Position numbers and translations under genes: made by a program. The notes beneath the pieces are model-generated. The model saw only the letters and a list, made by a program, of their open reading frames with translations, searched no databases and was not told the DNA's origin. DNA of 19,208 nucleotides, from assembly GCA_021793335.1 (NCBI GenBank), contig JAJYSW010000033.1:1-19208 (forward strand), read 5' to 3'. The number at the start of each line of letters is the position of its first letter. The first letter of the stretch is position 1. Positions 13,467-19,208 of the stretch are shown here, one piece after another. This stretch comes from Actinomycetes bacterium. Its GTDB lineage: Bacteria; Actinomycetota; Actinomycetes; Mycobacteriales; Micromonosporaceae.

Positions 13467-14840
13467 CTACAGCTCCCGTATTGCCTTGGAGCGATTGAGG
13501 TTCCACACCGAGATGGTGCCGACGATGATGAAGATGACCAGGCTCATGACCGCTCCGATGTTGTAGAGGCGGTTGTCGAGGGTGAGCTTGAACAGCCAGG
13601 TGATGAGCAGATCGGTGCTGCCGGCGAAGCGGTAGTCGGCGCTGTCGGGCCCGCCTTCGGTCAGGAAGTAGACGACGCCGAAGTTGTTGAAATTGGACAC
13701 GAATGCCAGGATCAGCAGCGGGGCGACCGTCTTGTGCACGATCGGCAGCGTGATGTACCGCAGCTGCTGGACGGGGCCGGCGCCGTCGATGCGGGCGGCC
13801 TCGTAGTACTCCGGCGGGATGTTGGTGAGCACACCGCCGATGAGGGCCATGAAGAAGGGGAAGCCCAGCCACAGATTGACCAGCAGCGCCACGCCTCGGG
13901 CGAGGTTCGGCATGGACGGATCGGTGAACCAGTAGACGCGTTCGTCGGTCAGGCCGATGTCGACCAGGAACTGGCTGATGGGCCCGAACTGGCCGTTGAA
14001 CATCGAGCGGAACACCAGGGCCGAGACGATCGCGGGGACGGCCCACGGCAGCAGGAAGACGCTGCGCCACACGCGCGGGAAGCGGACGCGTCGGTTGGCC
14101 AGCAGCACGGCCTGGAGGAACCCGAGGGCGTAAGTGGAGGCGGTGGCGAAGACGGCCCATACGACGGTCCATATGAGCACGCCCATGAACGTCCCGGTCC
14201 ATGCCGGTACCGAGAGAATGGTCGCGAAGTTGTCGAGTCCGACCCAGCTGACCAGGTTCTTCGGCGGCAGGTTGTCCCGGTTGTAGTCGGTGAAGGCCAC
14301 CAGGACGCCGAACAGGACCGGTAGCACCGACATGAAGACGATGAGGACCAGGCCCGGGGAGAGCGCGATATAGGCGAACGCGCCGTCCCACAGTTGCCGG
14401 AAGTAATCGCGCGAGCGTTCGCGGCGGCCGCCGGCGTTCAGGTGCGCACGGTAGCGGACGGCGTCGCGGACGCTCCAGATCCACACGACCGCGAGCAGGG
14501 CGAGGGTCAGGAGGGCGATGAGGCCGTTGGCCATCAGGACGATCGAGTTATCGCCCTCGGTGAGGCCGGTGAGGGTCATCTGCCTGGGCCGGGTGCCGAG
14601 GGTGATCAGGCCCCACAGGCCCTTGACGAAGAAGCCGCCGTTGGAGCGGGCGGTGAAGTCCATGCCGGCGTAATAGTTGCCGGAGGTGATCTCCCAGACG
14701 ATGGCGCCTGCGAAGCAGGCGAAGAAGAAGGCCGCTTTGCCGGCCTGGCGGTTGATCAGCTGCCCGGCCCCCCACACCAGCGCCGAGGCGATGCCCGGCG
14801 CCGGCGCGGGGAGCGTTGCGCGTTGCGCGGTGGTGCTCAT
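13467..14840 (-). CDS. ganP: ABC sugar transporter permease, GanP/MalF-like
   Basis: A 457-residue permease of the MalF type with about eight membrane segments: an extra N-terminal pair (35-51, 98-122) followed by six core segments (153-184, 215-247, 260-278, 313-338, 371-393, 427-447). The EAA loop is PPEYYEAARIDGAGPVQQLRYITLPIV (342-368). The long N-terminal extension is typical of the MalF/GanP subgroup for oligosaccharides rather than monosaccharide permeases. It pairs with the next gene to form the membrane channel. The gap from the substrate-binding-protein gene is 21 bases. No ATPase gene is in the cluster. Confidence 0.92.
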   Translation of the reverse strand: MSTTAQRATLPAPAPGIASALVWGAGQLINRQAGKAAFFFACFAGAIVWEITSGNYYAGMDFTARSNGGFFVKGLWGLITLGTRPRQMTLTGLTEGDNSIVLMANGLIALLTLALLAVVWIWSVRDAVRYRAHLNAGGRRERSRDYFRQLWDGAFAYIALSPGLVLIVFMSVLPVLFGVLVAFTDYNRDNLPPKNLVSWVGLDNFATILSVPAWTGTFMGVLIWTVVWAVFATASTYALGFLQAVLLANRRVRFPRVWRSVFLLPWAVPAIVSALVFRSMFNGQFGPISQFLVDIGLTDERVYWFTDPSMPNLARGVALLVNLWLGFPFFMALIGGVLTNIPPEYYEAARIDGAGPVQQLRYITLPIVHKTVAPLLILAFVSNFNNFGVVYFLTEGGPDSADYRFAGSTDLLITWLFKLTLDNRLYNIGAVMSLVIFIIVGTISVWNLNRSKAIREL

Positions 14841-14861
14841 CGGCGTGCTCGTCCCCCGGCC

Positions 14862-16163
14862 CTAGAGCCCGTGGAGCTCGGCATAGCCGTCGACGGCCTT
14901 GGCCTGGGCGGCCTCGACCTCGGAGAGCCGGTCCCAGACGTCGACGATGAGGGTGTTGCCGGTCTCCCAGAAGTACTGCGGCACCTGCGGGAGCAGGTCG
15001 GCCTGTTGGGACTGGGCGACGATGCCGGAGACGTGCGGGTCCTCGCCGATGCCCTCGATGCCTTCGAGCAGGCCCTCGTCGAGGGCCGGGATCTGGCCGG
15101 TGGCCTCGTAGACGACGGCGGCGCCGGCGTCGGAGGCCATGAAGTTGGCGAACACGCGCGAGGCGGCCGGGTACTCGGTGTAGCCGGAGACGGCGGTGAC
15201 GTGCATGCCGGCGAGCGATCCGGCCGGGCCGGCCCCCTCGACGGCGGGCAGGGTGGTCACGCCGTAGGTGAAGCCGTTCGCTTCGGCGCCTTCGTCGAAG
15301 GTGGAGAAGCTCCAGGGACCGGTGATGACGTACGGGGTCTCGCCTTCGGCGAAGGCCTCTTCGATGGTCTCCCAGGTGGCGTCGGCACTGGGGACGTTCC
15401 AGAGGTCGCGCAGGTCCGCGTAGTAGTCCAGGCCCTCGGTCAGAGCGGGATCGGAGAAGCCCGGCTCGTCGATGTCGCCTTCGGGGTAGGCGTGCCAACC
15501 CAGCGAGGAGAGCACCGAGTAGGCGTAGTAGATCTCGCCGGCGAGGAACCGGATCGTCCACCGGTTGGAGGCGGAGTCGTTGTACTCCTCGGCGAGCGCG
15601 GCGATCTCCTCCCAAGTGGCGGCGGGTTCGGCGGAGCCGGTGAGCTCCTCCAGGAGGGTCTCGTTGTACATGAGCGCGATCGACTCGGTGGTGGTCGGCA
15701 CGGCGTACATCGCGCCGTCGTGCGAGACCACGCCGGTGAAGGTGTCGCTCATGCGCGATTCGAGGACGCCCTGGTACTCGCCCAGCGGCGCGGCGGTGCC
15801 GTCCTCGATGGCGGTCGCGAGCCGGTCGTAGACGGTCATGTAGACATCGGCGCCGTTGCCGGCCTCGCCGGCCAGGGCCATCTTGTCGACCGCGTCGACC
15901 TTCGGGACGAGCTCGTATTCGACCTCGACATCGGGGTACTCCTCGTTGAAGGCGGCGATGACCGCTTCGGCGAGGTAGTCCTCTTCGAACCAGACTTTGA
16001 GCGGGGCCTGGCCGGAGGCGATCTCCTCTTCCATCACGTACTGCCGGGCCTCGGCGTCCCATTCGAGTTCGGAGCCGGAGTCCTCTTCTTCGGCGGGGCC
16101 GCCGCAGGCGGCCAGGGTCAGCGCTGCCGCCGCGGCGACTGCGAGAGCACCTTTGCTTCGCAT
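14862..16163 (-). CDS. ganS: Sugar ABC transporter substrate-binding lipoprotein, GanS-like
   Basis: A 433-residue extracellular solute-binding protein (family 1, MalE/CUT1 class). The N-terminus MRSKGALAVAAAAALTLAAC is a lipoprotein signal with lipobox LAAC and lipidated Cys20, followed by an acidic linker. Family marks are LKVWFEEDYLAEAVIAAFNEEYPDVEVEY, DVYMTVYDRLA, GAMYAVPTTTESIALMYN, PYVITGPWSFSTF and GSLAGMHVTAVSGYTEYP. It should capture galacto-oligosaccharides at the cell surface and feed the two permeases downstream. The ATG at 16163 has GAGG seven bases before it. It is the first gene of the minus-strand galactan operon, under a promoter at about 16252-16280. Confidence 0.93.
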   Translation of the reverse strand: MRSKGALAVAAAAALTLAACGGPAEEEDSGSELEWDAEARQYVMEEEIASGQAPLKVWFEEDYLAEAVIAAFNEEYPDVEVEYELVPKVDAVDKMALAGEAGNGADVYMTVYDRLATAIEDGTAAPLGEYQGVLESRMSDTFTGVVSHDGAMYAVPTTTESIALMYNETLLEELTGSAEPAATWEEIAALAEEYNDSASNRWTIRFLAGEIYYAYSVLSSLGWHAYPEGDIDEPGFSDPALTEGLDYYADLRDLWNVPSADATWETIEEAFAEGETPYVITGPWSFSTFDEGAEANGFTYGVTTLPAVEGAGPAGSLAGMHVTAVSGYTEYPAASRVFANFMASDAGAAVVYEATGQIPALDEGLLEGIEGIGEDPHVSGIVAQSQQADLLPQVPQYFWETGNTLIVDVWDRLSEVEAAQAKAVDGYAELHGL

Positions 16164-16235
16164 CTTCTGTCCTCGTCTCGGTCGATGTGCAGGGCGTCCG
16201 GCGAGTGTCGAGCAATATGAGATGCCCCACCAGAC

Positions 16236-16249
16236 TGTGAACGATTACA
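16236..16249. promoter_or_regulatory. Candidate LacI-type operator 1 (ganS side)
   Basis: TGTGAACGATTACA matches 12 of 14 positions of the palindrome TGTGAACGTTCACA, with the central CG typical of LacI-family sites. It lies 2 bases downstream of the -10 element of the minus-strand promoter, so bound protein would cover the transcription start. Confidence 0.6.
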
Positions 16250-16251
16250 TG

Positions 16252-16280
16252 AATCTAGCGACTTGCATCATGCAAATCAA
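16252..16280 (-). promoter_or_regulatory. Promoter of the ganS-ganP-ganQ-GH53 operon
   Basis: On the minus strand TTGATT (16280-16275) and TAGATT (16257-16252) are separated by 17 bases, a fair sigma70-like promoter. The leader to the ganS ATG is about 80 bases. The palindrome TTGCATCATGCAA lies in the spacer. Confidence 0.5.
16263..16275. repeat. Perfect palindrome TTGCATCATGCAA in the ganS promoter spacer
   Basis: Two 6-base arms, TTGCAT and ATGCAA, flank a single C. It sits between the -35 and -10 elements (overlapping the -35 by one base), a classic place for a repressor site. It is unlike the TGTGAACG-type sites nearby, so a second regulator is possible. It is not assigned to a known factor. 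Confidence 0.45.
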
Positions 16281-16325
16281 GGGCGAAATACGAGTTTTGA
16301 ACCTTTCGAGCGGGATCAACGCCGC

Positions 16326-16339
16326 GTGAAACGATCACA
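16326..16339. promoter_or_regulatory. Candidate LacI-type operator 3, imperfect
   Basis: GTGAAACGATCACA contains the inverted repeat GTGA-AACGA-TCAC. The right half CGATCACA is close to that of the other sites, while the left half is shifted by one base. It lies between the two promoters, where it could serve as an auxiliary site for looping. Confidence 0.35.
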
Positions 16340-16370
16340 ATTTAGAAACGCACCCGGTGGATCGTGTGGG

Positions 16371-16399
16371 TTGCCAGAAGCAAAAGAGTCGAGTACTGT
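16371..16399 (+). promoter_or_regulatory. Promoter of the GH42-GH53 operon
   Basis: TTGCCA (16371-16376) and TACTGT (16394-16399) are separated by 17 bases. The -10 element overlaps the operator candidate at 16397-16410. The leader to the TTG start at 16445 is about 38 bases. Confidence 0.5.
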
Positions 16400-16410
16400 G
16401 CACGTTCACA
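16397..16410. promoter_or_regulatory. Candidate LacI-type operator 2 (GH42 side)
   Basis: TGTGCACGTTCACA matches 13 of 14 positions of the palindrome TGTGAACGTTCACA. It overlaps the end of the -10 element of the plus-strand promoter and covers the expected transcription start. Confidence 0.65.
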
Positions 16411-16444
16411 AGGGTTTATGCAAGGAACATCACAGGAGACCACG

Positions 16445-18409
16445 TTGCAGACCATCCGGTACGGGGGCGACTACAACCCCGAACAATGGCCCGAAGAGAC
16501 CTGGCACGAAGACGTCCGCCTCATGCGCGAAGCGGGCGTCAACCTGGTCAGCCTGGGCGTGTTCAACTGGGGCATCATCGAACCCGCGCCCGGCGAATAC
16601 GACTTCGCCGACCTCGACCGGATCATCGAGCTCCTGCACGAGGCCGGCGTCGGCGTCGACATGGGCACCCCCACCGCCTCACCGCCCTCATGGCTGCGCC
16701 GGGCCCACCCCGAGATCCGCCTCGTCGACCACGAGGGCCGCGCCCTCGCCGGCGGCTCCCGCCACGGCGTCTGCCCCTCCTCCCCCGCCTACCTCGACGC
16801 CTGCGCGAACATCGCCGAACGACTCGCCGAGCGCTACGGCGCGCACCCGGCCGTCGAGCTGTGGCACGTCCACAACGAATACGGCTGGGCCAACGCGGCG
16901 TGCTACTGCCCGGTCTCCACCGCGGCCTTCCAACAATGGCTGGCCGACGCATACGGTGACATCGACCGGCTCAACGACGCGTGGGGCACCGCGTTCTGGG
17001 GCCTCGTCTACCGCGCCTTCGACCAGATCGAGGCGCCCGCCATCGCACCTCCCGGCGTCAACCCCGCGCTCCAACTCGACTGGAAACGCTTCAGCAACGA
17101 CGCGCACATCGCCTCCTACCGGCTCCAGCGCGACGCCATCGCCCGGCACTCGCAGGCCCCGGTGACCACGAACTTCATGATCCCCAACTGCGAGGACATG
17201 GACTACTGGCGCTGGGCGAAAGAAGTCGACGTCGTCGCCAACAACCACTACCTCATCGCCGAGCGGCCCGAGAACCACATCGAACTGTCCATGAGCGCCG
17301 ACCTCGCCCGAGCCGTCGCCGGCGGCCCCTGGATGGTCATGGAGCACTCCACCTCGGCGGTCAACTGGCAGCCGCGCAACCTCGCCAAGGGCCCCGGCGA
17401 GATGCGCCGCAACTCCCTGGCCCACCTGGCCCGCGGCGCCGACGGCCTCATGTTCTTCCAGTGGCGGGCCTCCCGGGTCGGCTCCGAGAAGTTCCACTCC
17501 GCGATGGTCCCCCACGGCGGCACCGACACCCGGGTATGGCGCGAGGTCGTCGACCTCGGCGGCGACCTCGAACGGCTCGCGGGCGTCGCGGGGACCGACG
17601 TGGAGGCCGAGGTCGCGATCCTGTGGGACTGGGAATCGTGGTGGGCCCTCGAACTCGAATGGCGGCCTTCGGAGGACCTGCGGTACCGCGAACGCATCGA
17701 GGCCTACTACACGAGCCTGTGGAAACAGCACGTCACCGTCGACTTCGCCCACCCCGAGGCCGACCTGAGCGGTTACCGCCTCGTCATCGCACCCGCCTCC
17801 TACCTGCTCACCGCCGAGGCCGCGAAACGCCTGCACGGCTACGTCGAAGGCGGCGGCAACCTCCTGGTCTCCTATTTCTCGGGCATCGTCGACGAGCACG
17901 ACGCCGTCCACCCCGGAGCCCACCCCGGCGCGCTGCGCGAGACCCTGGGGCTGTGGGTCGAGGAGTTCCACCCGCTGCCCGAGGGCGCGGGGCCGGCCCT
18001 CGACTCGGGCGGGCGCGGCCGGATCTGGTCCGAACGCGTCCGGCTCGACGGCGCCGAGGCCGTCGGCGTCTTCGCCGAAGGCCCCGACGCCGGGCACCCG
18101 GCCCTCACCCGGCATCGCCTCGGCGGCGGCAACGCCTGGTACGTCGCCACCGCGCTCGATCACACCACCGGCCTGCGCGAACTGCTCGGAGACGCCCTCG
18201 ACACGGCGGGCGTCCAGCGTCCGACCGGCGTCCCCGAGCACGTCGAGATCATTCGGCGGGGCCGGTACCGCTTCCTGATCAACCACACCGATCAGGAGGT
18301 CGCCGTCCCGGGGCCCCGGGGCGTCGACGCACTCGACGGCACCGTCCACACCGGTGACATTCCGGTTCCGGGAGGCGGTGTCGTCATCACCACGATCATT
18401 GAGGAGTGA
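16445..18409 (+). CDS. ganA: GH42 beta-galactosidase
   Basis: A 654-residue GH42 enzyme. The N-terminal TIM barrel starts at once with YGGDYNPEQWPEETW (6-20) and carries TASPPSWLRRAHPE, the acid/base Glu145 in WHVHNEYGW, and the nucleophile Glu300 in WMVMEHSTSAVNWQPRN, followed by FFQWRASRVGSEKFHSAMVPHGG. A trimerisation domain and a small C-terminal beta domain (from about 590) follow. Of the four cysteines that bind zinc in some GH42 enzymes, three positions are kept (110, 153, 155) and the fourth is Ser158. No signal peptide, so it acts in the cytosol, releasing galactose from imported galacto-oligosaccharides. The TTG at 16445 is chosen because AGGAGA precedes it by 6 bases; an ATG at 16418 is the alternative. 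Confidence 0.95.
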   Translation: MQTIRYGGDYNPEQWPEETWHEDVRLMREAGVNLVSLGVFNWGIIEPAPGEYDFADLDRIIELLHEAGVGVDMGTPTASPPSWLRRAHPEIRLVDHEGRALAGGSRHGVCPSSPAYLDACANIAERLAERYGAHPAVELWHVHNEYGWANAACYCPVSTAAFQQWLADAYGDIDRLNDAWGTAFWGLVYRAFDQIEAPAIAPPGVNPALQLDWKRFSNDAHIASYRLQRDAIARHSQAPVTTNFMIPNCEDMDYWRWAKEVDVVANNHYLIAERPENHIELSMSADLARAVAGGPWMVMEHSTSAVNWQPRNLAKGPGEMRRNSLAHLARGADGLMFFQWRASRVGSEKFHSAMVPHGGTDTRVWREVVDLGGDLERLAGVAGTDVEAEVAILWDWESWWALELEWRPSEDLRYRERIEAYYTSLWKQHVTVDFAHPEADLSGYRLVIAPASYLLTAEAAKRLHGYVEGGGNLLVSYFSGIVDEHDAVHPGAHPGALRETLGLWVEEFHPLPEGAGPALDSGGRGRIWSERVRLDGAEAVGVFAEGPDAGHPALTRHRLGGGNAWYVATALDHTTGLRELLGDALDTAGVQRPTGVPEHVEIIRRGRYRFLINHTDQEVAVPGPRGVDALDGTVHTGDIPVPGGGVVITTIIEE

Positions 18410-18413
18410 CCTC

Positions 18414-19208
18414 ATGAAACGCAGAACCGCCATCGCCGCGGGCGGCGCTCTCGGCGCCGCCGCCCTGGCGGCCACCCCGGTACTGGCCGCGGCCCACCGC
18501 GACGAGACTCCGCGACCGTCCTCGTTCTTGCGCGGCGCCGACATCTCCAGCCTCGCCAAGTCCGAGGACTTCGGCGGCGTGTACCGGCACCGCGAAAACG
18601 GCGAGGAGGCCGACGCCATCGCGATCCTCGCCCGAGCGAACGTGAACTGCGTCCGCCTCAAGGTGTGGGTCGACCCCGCCGACGGCTACAACACGAAGAC
18701 GCAGGTGGTCGACCTCACCTCCCGAGCCGAGTGGGCGGGCATGGACGTCATGGTCGACTTCCACTACTCCGACACCTGGGCCGACCCGGGCAGGCAGCGC
18801 AAACCCGCCGCGTGGGAAGGGCTCGGCCTCGAAGAGCTCAAGGACGCCGTCTACGACCACACCGCCGAGGTCCTGTCGGCCCTCGACGATGCGGACGCCG
18901 CGCCGGGGTTCGTCCAGGTCGGCAACGAGATCAACAGCGGGATGGTCTGGCCCGAAGGCCGATACGACCGGTGGGGGCAGCTCGGCGAGCTGCTCACCGC
19001 CGGATCGAACGCCGTCCGCGACACCGCCCCGGGCGCCGAGGTGCTGCTGCACCTGGCCGAGGGCGGCGACAACGACGCCTTTCGCTGGTTCTTCGACAAC
19101 GCCGAGTCCCACGGCGTGCCCTACGACGCGATCGGCCTGTCGTACTACCCGTTCTGGCACGGGCCGCTCACCGGCCTGGAATCGAACATGCACGACCTGG
19201 CCGAGCGC
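18414..19208 (+). CDS. ganB: Secreted GH53 endo-beta-1,4-galactanase (3' end outside window)
   Basis: The first 265 residues of a GH53 galactanase; the frame is open to the window end. A signal peptide MKRRTAIAAGGALGAAALAA...VLAAA covers about residues 1-27, with an Arg-Arg pair at 3-4 that could mark Tat export although the motif is not a perfect match. The mature part shows FLRGADISSL (38-47), ANVNCVRLKVWVDPADG, VMVDFHYSDTWADPGRQ (112-128), FVQVGNEINSGMVWPEG with the acid/base Glu172, and IGLSYYPFWHGPL. The nucleophile Glu region lies beyond the edge. It should cut beta-1,4-galactan outside the cell. The ATG is 4 bases after the GH42 stop; its GAGGAG lies over that stop, so the two genes are one operon. 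Confidence 0.93.
   Translation, partial: MKRRTAIAAGGALGAAALAATPVLAAAHRDETPRPSSFLRGADISSLAKSEDFGGVYRHRENGEEADAIAILARANVNCVRLKVWVDPADGYNTKTQVVDLTSRAEWAGMDVMVDFHYSDTWADPGRQRKPAAWEGLGLEELKDAVYDHTAEVLSALDDADAAPGFVQVGNEINSGMVWPEGRYDRWGQLGELLTAGSNAVRDTAPGAEVLLHLAEGGDNDAFRWFFDNAESHGVPYDAIGLSYYPFWHGPLTGLESNMHDLAER

Noticed and set aside
13465..14484. Long upstream extension of the GanQ-like frame
   Set aside because: It overlaps almost all of the GanP-like gene in another frame and is not membrane-protein-like. The ATG at 13464 gives the normal MalG-type length.
16331..16365. Inverted repeat ACGATC...GATCGT with a 23-base loop in the divergent promoter region
   Set aside because: Arms are only 6 bases and widely spaced. 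The left arm is already part of operator candidate 3, so chance is the simpler explanation.
16688..18661. Long minus-strand open frame (657 codons) opposite GH42
   Set aside because: Antisense shadow of GH42 and the start of the secreted GH53, both with catalytic motifs in the plus-strand frames.
1..19208. CRISPR arrays, tRNA/rRNA genes, insertion sequences, phage or defence systems
   Set aside because: Looked for and not seen: no regularly spaced repeats, no transposase, integrase or nuclease-helicase motifs, and no cloverleaf-like sequence was recognised by eye.

Overview
This is a high-GC (roughly 70%), gene-dense stretch of an actinobacterial chromosome. The evidence is base composition, GTG/TTG starts, GC-rich hairpin terminators without T-tracts, an SCO4848-type membrane protein and a carbohydrate-importer operon with no ATPase gene of its own. 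The gene mix would suit a soil or plant-associated filamentous actinomycete; a Glycomyces-like genus is only a guess.

Left part (1-10125) is a mosaic of small, mostly unrelated units. In order: the 3' part of a secreted GH64 beta-1,3-glucanase (+) closed by a strong hairpin; a SUMF1/FGE-like domain protein (+) whose last codons form a 13-bp hairpin; a small unknown protein (-), possibly preceded by a Cys-containing mini-ORF; an SCO4848-type two-helix membrane protein (+); a GT-B glycosyltransferase (-); a two-gene operon (-) of an NmrA-like NAD(P)-binding protein and an APH(6)/hydroxyurea-kinase-type phosphotransferase that starts at TTG inside an SD-masking hairpin; a Cof-type HAD phosphatase (-) with a decayed fragment of a second HAD gene just downstream; a ~570-bp stretch with no convincing gene; a two-part NUDIX protein (-); and a translationally coupled methyltransferase-TPR pair (-).

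Right part (10175-19208) is a coherent beta-1,4-galactan (type I arabinogalactan) utilisation locus. On the minus strand, from a divergent promoter region at 16164-16444, run a substrate-binding lipoprotein, two permeases (GanS/GanP/GanQ-like) and a GH53 galactanase without a signal peptide, followed by a LacI-family regulator. On the plus strand from the same region run a GH42 beta-galactosidase and a second GH53 galactanase with a signal peptide, cut by the window end. The layout suggests this path: the secreted GH53 cuts galactan outside, the ABC importer brings in galacto-oligosaccharides (ATPase supplied elsewhere, probably MsiK-type), the cytosolic GH53 shortens them, and GH42 releases galactose.

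The divergent region holds two near-palindromic 14-mers close to TGTGAACGTTCACA. Each sits at the same place relative to a readable sigma70-like promoter, one per operon, with a third imperfect copy between them. These are the best candidates for the LacI regulator's operators. No wholly new defence or mobile system was seen. The most unusual features are the paired cytosolic/secreted GH53 design with its operator arrangement, the HAD gene relic, and the SD/start hairpin before the kinase-like gene.
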